Assembly: GCF_002303925.1 (NCBI RefSeq)
Contig: NZ_MRCS01000004.1
Span: 62,001 to 126,000 of the forward strand
Reading direction: 5' to 3'
Length of the DNA stretch: 64,000 nucleotides
DNA from: Pseudomonas sp. ACN8
GTDB lineage: Bacteria; Pseudomonadota; Gammaproteobacteria; Pseudomonadales; Pseudomonadaceae
A model generated the notes under the pieces. That model did no database searches. It saw nothing but the letters and a program-made list of their open reading frames with translations, and was not told the DNA's origin. The position numbers were made by a program, and so were the translations under genes. Positions 25,796 through 35,075 of the stretch are shown piece after piece. How positions within the stretch are numbered: position 1 is the stretch's first letter; each line of letters starts with the position of its first letter.

Positions 25796-27091
25796 TTATC
25801 CTTGCGCGCGGCACCATTGCGCCGGATCACTCGGGTGACCCTGCTGACGAATAGCAAAATACAGCGCTGGCGTGTCTTGCCCGCCACTGCTGCCGACAGT
25901 GGAGATGGACTCACCGGCTTTAACCACATCACCCGCAGACTTGAGCAGCGTCTGGTTGTGACCATAAAGACTCAAGAAACCGTTGCCGTGGTCGAGGATC
26001 ACCAGCAACCCGGCGCCTCGCAGCCAGTCGGCAAACACTACGCGACCACCATGCACCGCATGCACGGTGCTGCCGGCAGACGCGCTGATCATCACGCCAT
26101 CCCACTTGGTCCGGGCATCGTCGCCACGGCTTTCACCGTAGCGCGCCAGCAGTCGACCATCGACAGGCCAGGGAAGTTTGCCGCGGGTTGACGCAAACGG
26201 ACCGCCAAAGGTCTCGCCGGAACTGGAAACCAGTGCGCCGGGTGACGATCTGACTGGCTTGCGTGGGGCGTCATCGCTGGCATCTGCCTGCGCCTGGGCC
26301 TCACGTAAACGCTTTTTTTCGGCTTCCTGCTGGGCAATCAGCGCTTTTTGCCGCGCTTCTTCTGCCTCACGAGCCTGGCGTGCCAGGGTTTCTTCAATGG
26401 TTTTAAGGACTTTAGACAGGTCTGCCTGATCCTGCTCGCGCGCCGCCAGTTTCTGATCGCGAGCCTTTACGTCGTCATTGAGCTTGGCCAGGACTTGCTG
26501 GCGCTCCTTGCGGACTTTCTCGAGCTCGTCACGCTGGGTGTCGAGGCTGCTTTGCTGCACCAGCAATTGCGCCTGCTGCATGGCGATGTCTTTCTCGACA
26601 TTGGACAGTTGGCGCAGGGTTTCGTTGAAATTCTTCAACTGTTCCAGGCGAGCCTGGCTCAGGTAGTCGTAATAGGTGAGGGTACGGGCGAATCTTTCCG
26701 GATTCTGCTGGTTGAGCAGCAGCTTGAGGTATTCCTGGCGACCGTTCTGGTAGGCCGCCCGGGCCTGAATGGCGATCAGTCGTTGCTGTTCAATGCGCGC
26801 GCTCTGGAGTTTTTTTTTCTCCGCATCGAGTCGCTGCAGCTCGGCTTCGCTTTTCTTCAGCTCTTTTTGCAGGGCGTCGACCTGCTTTTCGAGCTTGCCC
26901 ATTTCGGTTTCGGTGCCCTTGAGCTCTTTCTGTACACCGGACTTTTCTTCCTGCAACTTGCCCAGCAGCTTCTTCAGCTCGGCAATGTCCTGACGCGTGG
27001 CGTCCAACTGTTGTTGGGTATCTGCGCGCTCGTCAGCGAAAGCCGGTTGGAGCAGGCATGTCAGGGCTAGGGCAGTCAGGATGCGGAGCAT
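25796..27091 (-). CDS. envC: Murein hydrolase activator EnvC
   Basis: A 431-aa periplasmic protein that activates cell-division amidases at the septum. The signal peptide MLRILTALALTCLLQPAFA is followed by a long coiled coil (about residues 20-270) rich in Glu, Lys and Gln. The C-terminal LytM/M23 domain is degenerate, with KWDGVMISASAG at the first metal site and LYFAIRQQG in place of HLHFE. It is therefore catalytically dead, as expected of EnvC. The ATG at 27091 heads the signal peptide. Confidence 0.93.
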   Translation of the reverse strand: MLRILTALALTCLLQPAFADERADTQQQLDATRQDIAELKKLLGKLQEEKSGVQKELKGTETEMGKLEKQVDALQKELKKSEAELQRLDAEKKKLQSARIEQQRLIAIQARAAYQNGRQEYLKLLLNQQNPERFARTLTYYDYLSQARLEQLKNFNETLRQLSNVEKDIAMQQAQLLVQQSSLDTQRDELEKVRKERQQVLAKLNDDVKARDQKLAAREQDQADLSKVLKTIEETLARQAREAEEARQKALIAQQEAEKKRLREAQAQADASDDAPRKPVRSSPGALVSSSGETFGGPFASTRGKLPWPVDGRLLARYGESRGDDARTKWDGVMISASAGSTVHAVHGGRVVFADWLRGAGLLVILDHGNGFLSLYGHNQTLLKSAGDVVKAGESISTVGSSGGQDTPALYFAIRQQGHPSDPAQWCRAQG

Positions 27092-27203
27092 AGGGGCGGG
27101 CGGCACCAGGGAAAGGGACGGCCTAGTATGCCCGCCATGGGCGGCAAAAAAAATGCCCATTTCTGACTGTGTGATAACTGGATCGAAAAACACCGCAAAC
27201 CCA

Positions 27204-27296
27204 CTGTAGGAGCGAGCCTGCTCGCGATGGCGTCCTAACATTCAATATCGATATTGACTGTCAGATTGCTATCGCGAGCAGGCTCGCTCCTACAGG
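27204..27296. repeat. REP doublet (REPIN) 3
   Basis: The standard GCGAGCAGGCTCGC core occurs twice in inverted orientation, downstream of gpmI and upstream of envC. The spacer contains the palindrome CAATATCGATATTG. Confidence 0.92.
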
Positions 27297-27321
27297 GTTT
27301 TGTGGCGTTTTGGAGAACCAA

Positions 27322-28851
27322 TCAGACCAGAATCGAAGTCCCGGTCATTTCCGCCGGTTGCTCAAGGCCCAGCAACTTGAGCATGGTTGGCGCCACGTCT
27401 GCCAGCACTCCGCCCTCGCGAACCTTCAGGTCGCGCTTGCCGACATAGATGAACGGTACCGGCTCGGTGGTGTGGGCGGTGTGTGCCTGGCCGGTGGTTT
27501 CATCGGACATTTGCTCGACGTTGCCATGGTCGGCGGTGATCAAGGCTTCGCCGCCGACCTTTTCCAGGGCATCGACGATGCGGCCCACGCACAGGTCCAG
27601 GCATTCGACGGCCTTGACCGCTGCTTCGAACACGCCGCTGTGACCGACCATGTCGCCGTTGGCGTAGTTGACCACGATCACGTCGTAACGCTGGTTTTCG
27701 ATGGCGTCGACGATGCGGTCGGTGACTTCAGGTGCGCTCATTTCCGGCTGCAAGTCATAGGTGGCGACTTTCGGCGACGGAATCAGGATGCGTTCTTCGC
27801 CCGGGAACGGTTCTTCGCGGCCGCCGGAGAAGAAGAAGGTCACGTGGGCATATTTTTCGGTTTCGGCGATGCGCAGCTGAGTCTTGCCGTTTTTCGCCAG
27901 ATAGTCGCCCAGCACGTTTTCCAGGCTGCCGGCCGCGAAAGCCGACGGCGCAGGGATGCTGGCGGCGTATTGGGTCAGCATGACGAAACCGGCCAGTTTC
28001 GGCTGGCGGGCACGCTCGAACTCACTGAAATTGTCTTCGACGAACACGCGGGTCAGCTCGCGGGCACGGTCGGCGCGGAAGTTCATGAACACCACGGCAT
28101 CGCCGTCTTCGACTTTTACCGGCTCGCCGATGGAGGTGGCTTTGACGAATTCGTCGCTCTCGCCACGTTCGTAGGCCGCTTGCAGGCCTTCCTGAGCGGT
28201 GGTGGCGTTGAATTCGCCCTGGCCATCGACAATCAGGTTGTAGGCCTGGGACACGCGGTCCCAGCGGTTGTCGCGGTCCATGGCGTAGTAGCGGCCAATG
28301 ATGCTGGCGATCCGGCCTTTGCCCAGGGCCTGGAAGGTCGCGTCGAGCAGTTCGATCGACGACTGCGCGCTTTTCGGCGGAGTGTCGCGACCGTCGAGGA
28401 AGGCGTGCAGGTAGATGTTTTGTGCGCCGCGCTTGAAGGCCAGTTCGGCCATGGCGACCAGGTGATCCTGGTGGCTATGCACGCCGCCATCGGACAGCAG
28501 GCCCATGAAGTGCACGGCTTTGCCGGCGGCGACGGCCTTGTCCACGGCGGCGCAGATGGTCGGGTTCTCGAAGAACTCGCCGTCGCGGATCGATTTGGTC
28601 ACGCGAGTGAAGTCCTGATACACCACGCGGCCGGCGCCCAGGTTCATGTGGCCGACTTCGGAGTTGCCCATCTGGCCATCCGGCAGGCCGACGTCCATGC
28701 CGCTGCCCGAGATCAGGCCGTTCGGCACGGTGGCCCACAGACGATCCAGTACAGGCTTGTTCGCCGCGAAAATGGCGTTGGATTCGGGATTGTCGCTGTG
28801 ACCGAAGCCGTCGAGAATCATCAGGACCAAAGGTTTAGGCGTGGTAGTCAT
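27322..28851 (-). CDS. gpmI: 2,3-bisphosphoglycerate-independent phosphoglycerate mutase
   Basis: A 509-aa glycolytic enzyme interconverting 3- and 2-phosphoglycerate. The metal-binding start [12 protein letters not shown] is near residue 8. The phosphoserine is in [21 protein letters not shown] near residue 64. The remaining manganese ligands are in [14 protein letters not shown] and [11 protein letters not shown]. Length and motifs are complete. It lies upstream of envC on the same strand, a neighbourhood conserved in gammaproteobacteria. Confidence 0.97.
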   Translation of the reverse strand: MTTTPKPLVLMILDGFGHSDNPESNAIFAANKPVLDRLWATVPNGLISGSGMDVGLPDGQMGNSEVGHMNLGAGRVVYQDFTRVTKSIRDGEFFENPTICAAVDKAVAAGKAVHFMGLLSDGGVHSHQDHLVAMAELAFKRGAQNIYLHAFLDGRDTPPKSAQSSIELLDATFQALGKGRIASIIGRYYAMDRDNRWDRVSQAYNLIVDGQGEFNATTAQEGLQAAYERGESDEFVKATSIGEPVKVEDGDAVVFMNFRADRARELTRVFVEDNFSEFERARQPKLAGFVMLTQYAASIPAPSAFAAGSLENVLGDYLAKNGKTQLRIAETEKYAHVTFFFSGGREEPFPGEERILIPSPKVATYDLQPEMSAPEVTDRIVDAIENQRYDVIVVNYANGDMVGHSGVFEAAVKAVECLDLCVGRIVDALEKVGGEALITADHGNVEQMSDETTGQAHTAHTTEPVPFIYVGKRDLKVREGGVLADVAPTMLKLLGLEQPAEMTGTSILV

Positions 28852-29003
28852 GGAATCCGCTCTGGCTTAAGTAAAAAGGGGCGATGGAAAAGGGAGTCGC
28901 AGTTTAAAGCGAAGTTCCGGCCGCGTCACCGCCGGACGGGGTTTGGCCCACCATAGTGGCTGTGTATACTGGCCGACATTTTAACGCCCTGGAACCTCCT
29001 TCG

Positions 29004-29417
29004 ATGGTTGCTAACCTGATTCAATTTGCCACTAACCACTACATTCTCGTCGGTATCTTCGTCGTACTGCTGGCGTTGCTGATTGCCTATCAAATGCAGG
29101 GCGGCGGCCGTAGCCTGAGCACCGGCGAACTGACCGGGCTGGTCAACAAGGACGCAGGCGTGGTGATCGACATTCGTCCAGCCAAGGATTTCGCCGCCGG
29201 TCACATTGTCGGTGCGTTGAACATTCCCCAGGACAAACTGACCGCCCGCGTTGGCGAGCTGGAAAAGCACAAGGCCAAGACCATCATCCTGGTCGACGCC
29301 ATGGGCCAGACCGCTGGCACCCACGCCCGCGAATTGATGAAGTCCGGCTTCACCGCCGCCAAGCTGTCCGGCGGTATCTCCAGCTGGAAAGCCGACAATC
29401 TGCCGCTGGTGAAGTGA
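29004..29417 (+). CDS. Membrane-anchored rhodanese-like protein without catalytic Cys
   Basis: A 137-aa protein with one N-terminal membrane segment (YILVGIFVVLLALLIAYQM) and a cytoplasmic rhodanese domain (GVVIDIRPAKDFAAGHIVGALNIPQ). The active-site loop is LVDAMGQTAG where rhodaneses have a Cys, and the whole protein has no cysteine. It is therefore not a sulphurtransferase of the usual kind. The ATG at 29004 precedes the membrane segment. It sits ahead of grxC (1-bp gap) and secB, as in other gammaproteobacteria (yibN-grxC-secB). Confidence 0.9.
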   Translation: MVANLIQFATNHYILVGIFVVLLALLIAYQMQGGGRSLSTGELTGLVNKDAGVVIDIRPAKDFAAGHIVGALNIPQDKLTARVGELEKHKAKTIILVDAMGQTAGTHARELMKSGFTAAKLSGGISSWKADNLPLVK

Positions 29418-29418
29418 T

Positions 29419-29673
29419 ATGAGTAGCGTCGTCGTCTATTCCAGCGATTACTGCCCTTACTGCTCGCGAGCCAAGTACCTGCTCGAGAACAAAGGCGTGG
29501 CCTTCGAAGAGATCAAGGTCGATGGCAAGCCGCAGGTGCGCGCTGCGATGGCCCAGAAAGCCGGGCGTACGTCCGTGCCGCAAATCTGGATCGGCAGCAC
29601 CCACGTGGGCGGTTGTGATGATCTGTTCGCCCTGGAGCGCGCCGGCAAGCTCGACGCGTTGCTCAGGGCCTGA
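29419..29673 (+). CDS. grxC: Glutaredoxin 3
   Basis: An 84-aa glutaredoxin. The dithiol motif C12-P-Y-C15 is followed by the glutathione-binding TSVPQIWIG and GGCDDL. It reduces disulphides with glutathione in the cytosol. The start overlaps the end of the rhodanese gene by spacing only (1 bp). Confidence 0.96.
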   Translation: MSSVVVYSSDYCPYCSRAKYLLENKGVAFEEIKVDGKPQVRAAMAQKAGRTSVPQIWIGSTHVGGCDDLFALERAGKLDALLRA

Positions 29674-29729
29674 CGGCAATACCCGAAACAAGCAAACCTA
29701 AAAGAACCCTGGATCAAGAAGGATCTGCG

Positions 29730-30215
29730 ATGACTGACCAACAGAACACTGCTGCGAACGAAGAAGAAACTGCACCGCAATTCTCCTTGCAGCGCATTTA
29801 TGTGCGTGACCTGTCCTTCGAAGCTCCAAAAAGCCCGGCGATCTTCCGCCAGCAGTGGGAGCCGAGCGTCGGTCTGGATCTGAACACCCGTCAGAAGACG
29901 CTGGAAGCCGACTTCCACGAAGTCGTGCTGACCCTGTCGGTTACCGTGAAAAACGGTGACGAAGTGGCGTTCATCGCTGAAGTGCAACAGGCCGGGATCT
30001 TCCTGATCAAGAATCTGGATGACGCTTCGATGAGCCACACCCTGGGTGCGTTCTGCCCGAACATCCTGTTCCCGTACGCTCGCGAAACCCTGGACAGCCT
30101 GGTGACCCGCGGTTCGTTCCCGGCACTGATGCTGGCTCCGGTGAACTTCGATGCACTGTACGCTCAAGAGCTGCAACGCATGCAGGCTGCTGGCGAGACT
30201 CCGACCGTTCAGTAA
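29730..30215 (+). CDS. secB: Protein-export chaperone SecB
   Basis: A 161-aa tetrameric cytosolic chaperone that keeps preproteins unfolded for SecA. Core sequence: [19 protein letters not shown], then [25 protein letters not shown] and [38 protein letters not shown]. The N-terminal tail [16 protein letters not shown] is acidic. The gene is the last of the rhodanese-grxC-secB operon; a REP doublet follows. Confidence 0.98.
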   Translation: MTDQQNTAANEEETAPQFSLQRIYVRDLSFEAPKSPAIFRQQWEPSVGLDLNTRQKTLEADFHEVVLTLSVTVKNGDEVAFIAEVQQAGIFLIKNLDDASMSHTLGAFCPNILFPYARETLDSLVTRGSFPALMLAPVNFDALYAQELQRMQAAGETPTVQ

Positions 30216-30242
30216 ACGGTTTCAATCGCCACAGTAATTCAA

Positions 30243-30334
30243 TGTGGGAGCGAGCCTGCTCGCGAAGAGGGCGTATCAGATGACATCAATGTCGCCTGGC
30301 ACACCGCTTTCGCGAGCAGGCTCGCTCCCACATT
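30243..30334. repeat. REP doublet (REPIN) 4
   Basis: Standard GCGAGCAGGCTCGC cores in inverted orientation lie between convergent secB and trmL. Confidence 0.92.
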
Positions 30335-30346
30335 TGCTTTGCGGTG

Positions 30347-30802
30347 TTACTTGAAGTCGTTCTGACGCCAGGCTTCGTAAACGGCCACCGCCACGGTATT
30401 GGACAGGTTCAGGCTGCGGCAGCCCTCGCGCATCGGCAGACGCAGGCGTTGTTCGCTGGGCAGGGCGTCCAGTACGTCGGCGGGCAAACCACGGCTTTCC
30501 GGGCCGAACAGGAATGCGTCGCCCGGGACGAAGCTGGCATCGTGGAACGGCCGCGAGCCCTTGGTGGTGAAGGCGAACAGTCGTGGATGGCCGAGGCTCT
30601 CCAGGCAGCTGGCGAGGTCCGCGTGGCGTTGCAGGGTGGCATACTCATGGTAATCGAGGCCGGCCCGGCGCAGGCGCTTGTCGTCCATCTCGAAGCCCAG
30701 CGGTTCGATCAAATGCAGGTGGCAGCCACTGTTGGCGCACAGCCTGATAACGTTGCCGGTATTCGGCGGAATTTCTGGTTGGAAAAGGATGACGTGAAAC
30801 AT
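30347..30802 (-). CDS. trmL: tRNA (cytidine(34)-2'-O)-methyltransferase TrmL
   Basis: A 151-aa minimal SPOUT methyltransferase that 2'-O-methylates the wobble base of tRNA-Leu. It starts [26 protein letters not shown]. Other conserved parts are [33 protein letters not shown] and the knot [23 protein letters not shown]. The ATG at 30802 shares two bases with the ATG of the divergent gene at 30801 (CATG). The longer open frame to 30937 runs through the neighbour's 5' end and was rejected. Confidence 0.96.
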   Translation of the reverse strand: MFHVILFQPEIPPNTGNVIRLCANSGCHLHLIEPLGFEMDDKRLRRAGLDYHEYATLQRHADLASCLESLGHPRLFAFTTKGSRPFHDASFVPGDAFLFGPESRGLPADVLDALPSEQRLRLPMREGCRSLNLSNTVAVAVYEAWRQNDFK

Positions 30803-31241
30803 GCACGGCTCCGAAGGCAAAGATGACGCGCATTCTACGCCGCCAGAAGGCGTGCGTTCGAAACTATTCCTGCGGGTAATGGGCTCGCTGGCGATTGTCG
30901 GGGTGATGGTCGGGATGATGATCGGTCGCCTGACCACGCCGGACCCCAGTCAGTTGCAGCAGGTGGAAGTGACGAATGACGGGCTGGTGGTGTGGTTCAA
31001 CAATGAGCCCAAGACCCACGGCGAGATGGTTGATGGCACTGTCGCGCTGCTGTTTGACGCCGAGGGCAAGGCGCAGAAAGGCCAACTCAAGTTCGGCGGC
31101 AGGGACGTGAACTGGCGGGTACGTTTGAGCGATGGGGGGGTGTTGCTGACGCTGGTGGCGGCCAGACCCCTGCAGGGTGAATGGTCCGGTAGCGAGGTCG
31201 AAGACCGCTGGCGGCTGGAGATCCATCTCCGGGAGCAATAA
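30801..31241 (+). CDS. Hypothetical single-span membrane protein upstream of nrsZ
   Basis: A 146-aa protein with a hydrophilic N-terminus, one membrane segment ([23 protein letters not shown]) and a beta-rich extracytoplasmic domain ([32 protein letters not shown]). Function is unknown. It occupies the place of the gene between trmL and ntrC in other pseudomonads. The ATG at 30801 overlaps the trmL start; AAGGA lies 13 nt upstream, rather far. A start at the GTG near residue 18 cannot be excluded. The tandem repeat begins right at its stop codon. Confidence 0.75.
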   Translation: MHGSEGKDDAHSTPPEGVRSKLFLRVMGSLAIVGVMVGMMIGRLTTPDPSQLQQVEVTNDGLVVWFNNEPKTHGEMVDGTVALLFDAEGKAQKGQLKFGGRDVNWRVRLSDGGVLLTLVAARPLQGEWSGSEVEDRWRLEIHLREQ

Positions 31242-31466
31242 AAGAGGGGAATCCCCGGCCTGCCTGTACCAAGGTCCCCAAAACGGGAGGCTCGTCGCGA
31301 ATGCGGTTTGAGCCTGGTGTAAAGAAGGAACCCCTGACCTGCCTGTATCAAGGGCCCCAAAACGGCTGGGCTCGTCGCGGTTGCGGTGTGAGCCCGATGT
31401 AAAGAGGGGAATCCCCGGCCTGCCTGTACCAAGGTCCCCGAAAGGGTTGGTGAATCGAATCACCTG
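31240..31466 (-). ncRNA. nrsZ: NrsZ-like nitrogen-regulated small RNA (tandem stem-loops)
   Basis: The predicted minus-strand transcript begins near 31466, 12 nt past a sigma-54 promoter. It opens with hairpin GGTGA-TTCGAT-TCACC (31464-31449) and then runs through 2.6 copies of an 80-bp unit. Each unit has a stem-loop exposing TACAGGCAGG (CCTTGG/CCGGGG in one unit, CCCTTGA/TCAGGGG in another). The two full spacers carry a second hairpin, AGGCTC/GAGCCT and GGGCTC/GAGCCC, where the change is compensated. The last unit ends GGGGATTCCCC-TCTTTTATT, a plausible terminator. NrsZ of P. aeruginosa, transcribed by NtrC/RpoN next to ntrC and processed into repeated stem-loops, lies at the same locus. 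The identification rests on synteny, promoter and architecture. Confidence 0.75.
31241..31455. repeat. 80-bp tandem repeat, 2.6 copies
   Basis: Unit A is 31241-31320, unit B is 31321-31400, and partial unit C starts at 31401. A and C are nearly identical over their shared part, while B differs by substitutions that mostly preserve stems. The repeat occupies the nrsZ-like transcript. Confidence 0.95.
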
Positions 31467-31476
31467 TAAGAGGTAC

Positions 31477-31492
31477 TGCAGGGGGCGTGCCA
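31477..31492 (-). promoter_or_regulatory. Sigma-54 promoter of the nrsZ-like RNA
   Basis: On the minus strand TGGCACGCCCCCTGCA matches TGGCAC-N5-TTGCA with one mismatch. GG and GC are 10 nt apart. Transcription is expected from about 31466 into the 80-bp repeats. Confidence 0.8.
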
Positions 31493-31530
31493 GGTTTTCA
31501 TCTGTTGAAACAAAAAAGCGGATCAGAAAC

Positions 31531-31565
31531 GCGAAAGCCCCGTAAACCGGGGCTTTCGTGTTTTT
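31531..31565 (+). terminator. Intrinsic terminator on the plus strand
   Basis: The stem CGAAAGCCCCG/CGGGGCTTTCG has loop TAAA (with flanking C) and is followed by TGTTTTT. It would end plus-strand transcripts from the gene at 30801-31241 and so limit antisense reading toward ntrC. Confidence 0.85.
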
Positions 31566-31635
31566 AAAGACTTGGATTTTTGACGTTTTCAGGCGGAATT
31601 TTGAAAGGCGGGATGTGCCCGATCACGGGTCATCG

Positions 31636-31652
31636 TGCATTGATGCGGTGCA
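31636..31652. promoter_or_regulatory. Candidate NtrC-binding site for nrsZ
   Basis: TGCATTGATGCGGTGCA resembles the NtrC consensus TGCACC-N5-GGTGCA (10 of 12 defined positions). It lies about 145 bp upstream of the -24 element, a usual enhancer distance. A weaker inverted repeat, CCCGATCACGGG, lies next to it near 31618. Confidence 0.6.
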
Positions 31653-31669
31653 TGCTGGCCCTAAAAGCA

Positions 31670-31733
31670 TCGCGAGCAGGCTCACTCCTACAGTTGGAAT
31701 GCGTTCCCCTGTAGGAGTGAGCCTGCTCGCGAT
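31670..31733. repeat. REP doublet (REPIN) 5, variant GCGAGCAGGCTCAC
   Basis: Both arms carry the same change (GGCTCACTCC rather than GGCTCGCTCC). It lies downstream of ntrC, beyond the predicted NtrC site. Confidence 0.9.
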
Positions 31734-31767
31734 TGGATGTAACTGTCAGCGAAGATCGGAAGACCGA

Positions 31768-33204
31768 TTAACCCTCATCCCCCTCATCATCATCCCCGCC
31801 ATCAACCTTCATGCCCAATTCCTTGATCTTGCGGGTCAGGGTATTACGCCCCCAGCCCAGCAAGACGGCGGCATCGCGGCGGCGACCGGCGGTGTGCTTG
31901 AGGGCAGTCTCGATCATGATTCGCTCGAAGGCCGGCACGGCGCTGTCGAGCAGGCTCGATTGACCACGGGCCAGGGCCTGGTCAGCCCACTGGCGCAGGG
32001 CCTGTTCCCAGTTGGTGACCGGTGCCGAGTCCTGCGGCAGGCTCAACAACTCCGGCGGCAGGTCGCCGATGTGCACTTCGCGACCCGAAGCCATCACCGT
32101 GATCCAGCGGCAGGTGTTCTCCAGCTGACGCACGTTGCCCGGCCACGGCAGGTTCTTCAGGTATTCCTCGGTTTCGCTTTTCAGCAGCTTCGGCTCGACT
32201 GCCAGCTCCTGGGCGGCGCGGCCGAGGAAGTGCTTGGCCAGGGTCGGGATGTCTTCGCGGCGATCCGACAGACGCGGGATATGGATGCGGATCACGTTGA
32301 GGCGATGGAACAAGTCCTCTCGGAATTTCCCGGCGTGCACCAGGGTTTCCAGATTCTGGTGAGTCGCGGCGATGATGCGCACATCGACCTTCACCGGCAC
32401 ATGACCGCCGACGCGGTAGAACTCGCCATCGGCCAGTACCCGTAGCAGGCGAGTCTGGGTGTCGGCGGGCATGTCACCGATTTCGTCGAGGAACAGCGTA
32501 CCGCCATCAGCTTGCTCGAAACGCCCGCGACGCAGGTTGGCGGCGCCCGTGAACGCGCCTTTCTCGTGGCCGAACAGTTCGGATTCCATCAGGTCTTTGG
32601 GGATCGCCGCCATGTTCAGCGCAATGAACGGCGAAGCGGCACGCGGGCTGTGACGATGCAACGCATGGGCCACCAGTTCTTTACCGGTACCCGATTCACC
32701 GTTGATCAGCACAGTGATGTTGGAATGGCTCAAGCGCCCGATGGCGCGAAACACTTCCTGCATCGCCGGCGCTTCGCCGATGATTTCCGGGGTGCGGGTC
32801 AGGGTCGGGGCAACTTCCAGGCCCTGTTGTTCCTGGGCGTGCTGGTTGGCGCGCTTGACCAGGGAAACCGCCTCGTCGACATCGAACGGCTTGGGCAAGT
32901 ATTCGAAAGCGCCGCCCTGATAGGACGCGACAGCGCTGTCCAGATCGGAGTGCGCGGTCATGATGATCACTGGCAGCCGTGGGTGCTGTTCGCGAATCCG
33001 CGCCAGAAGCTCCAGGCCACTGGCACCCGGCATGCGGATGTCGGAGATGATCACGTCCGGCTGCTGGCGCGCCAGACGGCTCATCACGCCATCGGCGCTG
33101 TCGAAGCTTTGCGTGGTCATGCCTTCCTGTTGCAAGGCTTTTTCCAGGACCCAACGGATAGAACGGTCGTCATCGACGATCCACACGGTTTCACTACGGC
33201 TCAT
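31768..33204 (-). CDS. ntrC: Nitrogen regulator NtrC (NR-I)
   Basis: A 478-aa response regulator and sigma-54 activator. The receiver domain has VDDDRS and phosphoacceptor Asp55 in ISDIRMP. The AAA+ domain begins with Walker A GESGTGKE and carries the sigma-54 contact loop GAFTGA, plus Walker [14 protein letters not shown]. The Fis-type helix-turn-helix is [22 protein letters not shown]. The C-terminal tail [10 protein letters not shown] is acidic. Phosphorylated by NtrB at nitrogen limitation, it would activate glnA and the nrsZ-like RNA in this window. The start overlaps the ntrB stop (ATGA). Confidence 0.98.
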   Translation of the reverse strand: MSRSETVWIVDDDRSIRWVLEKALQQEGMTTQSFDSADGVMSRLARQQPDVIISDIRMPGASGLELLARIREQHPRLPVIIMTAHSDLDSAVASYQGGAFEYLPKPFDVDEAVSLVKRANQHAQEQQGLEVAPTLTRTPEIIGEAPAMQEVFRAIGRLSHSNITVLINGESGTGKELVAHALHRHSPRAASPFIALNMAAIPKDLMESELFGHEKGAFTGAANLRRGRFEQADGGTLFLDEIGDMPADTQTRLLRVLADGEFYRVGGHVPVKVDVRIIAATHQNLETLVHAGKFREDLFHRLNVIRIHIPRLSDRREDIPTLAKHFLGRAAQELAVEPKLLKSETEEYLKNLPWPGNVRQLENTCRWITVMASGREVHIGDLPPELLSLPQDSAPVTNWEQALRQWADQALARGQSSLLDSAVPAFERIMIETALKHTAGRRRDAAVLLGWGRNTLTRKIKELGMKVDGGDDDEGDEG

Positions 33205-34286
33205 GTCGATGTGGCTCCTTGTTCCAGTGGCAGAAAGATCGAGAAGGTGGTGTGGCCGGGGTGGCTGTCACATTCGATCAGGCCCTGGTGCTGGCTGATG
33301 ATGTTCTGGGTAATGGCCAGGCCCAGCCCGGTACCGTCCGGACGACCGCTGACCATGGGGAAGAAAATGGTTTCCTGAAGCTCTGCCGGGATGCCCGGAC
33401 CGTTATCGATGATCTCGATCTTGGTCACCAGGCGATGGCGCACATGACCGATGGTGAACTGGCGCATGGCGCGGGTGCGCAGGCTGATGCGGCCCAGGCG
33501 CAGTTCATTCTGGCTGCTGATGGCCTGCATGGCGTTGCGCACGATGTTCAGCACGGCCTGAATCATTTGTTCGCGATCGATCAGGACGTCGGGGATGCTT
33601 GGATCGTAGTCGCGCACCAAGGTGATGCAGCCCTGGCTTTCGGCCTCCACCAGATGGCAGACACGCTCCAGCACTTCGTGGATGTTGCACATGGCCAGCG
33701 ACGGCAGCTTGTTGGAGCCGAGCATGCGGTCCACCAGATTACGCAGGCGGTCGGCTTCTTCGATGATGACGTTGGTGTAGTCGCGCAGGCTTTCTTCCGG
33801 CAGTTCCCGGGCCAGCAATTGTGCCGCGCCGCGAATCCCGCCCAAGGGGTTCTTGATTTCATGGGCAAGGCCGCGCACCAGCATCTTGCTGGTTTCCTGT
33901 TTCGACAGCTGTGCTTCTTCCTTGGTGATCCGCAGCAGGCGGTCACGGGGGTGGACTTCGAGCAGCAGCATCGTATCGCCATTGCTCAGAATCGGCGTTA
34001 CCGCGTAGTCGACGGTCAGGGTCTGGCCGGTGAGGGCGGTGAGCATGGCTTCGCGCTTGGTGAACGGATGCGCCTGTTCGACGGCCTGGCGCAACGAGTT
34101 CAGCGCCTCGGTCGATTCGGTGAACAACTCACTGATGAACTGCCCATGGCTGCGCTGACCGCTGATTGCCAGCAGCATCTCCGCCGCCGGGTTCATGTAC
34201 TCGAGGCGCAGTTCGGCGTCGAGCAGGATCGTGGCAGTGGTGAGGTTGTCGAGTAGCAAACGGTGGAGCGCGTCGCTAATGGTCAT
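33201..34286 (-). CDS. ntrB: Nitrogen sensor kinase/phosphatase NtrB (NR-II)
   Basis: A 361-aa cytosolic histidine kinase. The PAS domain occupies about residues 10-120 (ATILLDAELRLEYMNPAAEMLL). The phosphoacceptor His is in GLAHEIKNPLGGIRGAAQLL. The N-box/G-box is ALNIVRNAMQA...EIIDNGPGIP...GRPDGTGLGLAITQ. PII signals nitrogen status to it. The ATG at 34286 starts the PAS-containing sequence; upstream codons to 34502 show no similarity and were dropped. Confidence 0.97.
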   Translation of the reverse strand: MTISDALHRLLLDNLTTATILLDAELRLEYMNPAAEMLLAISGQRSHGQFISELFTESTEALNSLRQAVEQAHPFTKREAMLTALTGQTLTVDYAVTPILSNGDTMLLLEVHPRDRLLRITKEEAQLSKQETSKMLVRGLAHEIKNPLGGIRGAAQLLARELPEESLRDYTNVIIEEADRLRNLVDRMLGSNKLPSLAMCNIHEVLERVCHLVEAESQGCITLVRDYDPSIPDVLIDREQMIQAVLNIVRNAMQAISSQNELRLGRISLRTRAMRQFTIGHVRHRLVTKIEIIDNGPGIPAELQETIFFPMVSGRPDGTGLGLAITQNIISQHQGLIECDSHPGHTTFSIFLPLEQGATST

Positions 34287-34559
34287 CGGGACCTCTTTTA
34301 GGGCAGAGCATGCGCAAAAAAAGCGCTGGTACGGGCAAAATGCAAAAACCAAACCAAGGCTCCGAAAAGAAGCGCTCGAGGCCTGAAACAGGCGTTTGAC
34401 GCTCGTTTGCGTGGCGTTCTGCCAGCTTTCGCGGGTACTTTCGAACCAAAATGGGTTGGAATGTGAGTACGGTGCAAGCAATCGCACCAATATAGTGCGC
34501 AAACCTGAACAAGGTTAAAAAGTCTTGGGCATGCCGGCAGGCACTCGGCAGTCAGGTCT

Positions 34560-35075
34560 TCAGCGCGTGTGCACTCGTTGCACGGTGAGGGTCGTGGTGG
34601 GGCTCTGCTGGACAACGTTTTCGCCATCGACTACTTGCACGGCGAGGCTGTGTTCGCCGCGATCGATGTTCACCAGTTGCAGGGTCGGCACGTTGCCTGG
34701 CTCGCCGTACGGCTGACCGTCCAGCAGCAGGCGCAGCAGGTGAGGGGCTTGCAGGCGCGGCTTGATCAGTACGGTTACGGTGAACGTGCCGTTGTTGGCG
34801 CGCAGGGCTTCGTTGGCAGGCAGGCCGGTCAGCTCCAGCACTTCATAGGTCTTGAGGGGTTGTTCACTATGGGCGGCCCGCGCAGCAGGCGCGGGTTCGC
34901 CCGGAGGCTGGCGCTCGATGCTGTTGAGGGGCGGCAAGTGGACCGGTTGGGCGCTGACACCGTCAGGCGGTTGATTGCTGTACGCGGTGGCGCCGTTGGC
35001 GTCCGTGTACTTGTAGATCTGCGCCAGGGCGGGCAGAGCGATCAGCAGCAGGATGAAAAGAAAACCACGACCCAT
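34560..35075 (-). CDS. DUF4124 domain-containing exported protein
   Basis: A 171-aa protein. The signal peptide MGRGFLFILLLIALPALA is cleaved before QIYKYTDANGATAYSNQPP, the DUF4124 signature. The second half, ENVVQQSPTTTLTVQRV and IDRGEHSLAVQVVDGE, is a beta-sandwich-like domain. It is predicted to be periplasmic; function is unknown. It lies between glnA and ntrB on the same strand, a position kept in pseudomonads. Confidence 0.87.
   Translation of the reverse strand: MGRGFLFILLLIALPALAQIYKYTDANGATAYSNQPPDGVSAQPVHLPPLNSIERQPPGEPAPAARAAHSEQPLKTYEVLELTGLPANEALRANNGTFTVTVLIKPRLQAPHLLRLLLDGQPYGEPGNVPTLQLVNIDRGEHSLAVQVVDGENVVQQSPTTTLTVQRVHTR

Noticed and set aside
25796..27091. EnvC as an active M23 peptidase
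   Set aside because: The metal-binding His/Asp and HxH residues are replaced in the C-terminal domain; this is normal for EnvC, an activator.
30864..31463. 199-aa minus-strand frame with repeats of [13 protein letters not shown]
   Set aside because: The repetition comes from the 80-bp DNA repeat, whose period is not a multiple of three, so the frame changes from unit to unit. RNA structure and a sigma-54 promoter explain the region better.
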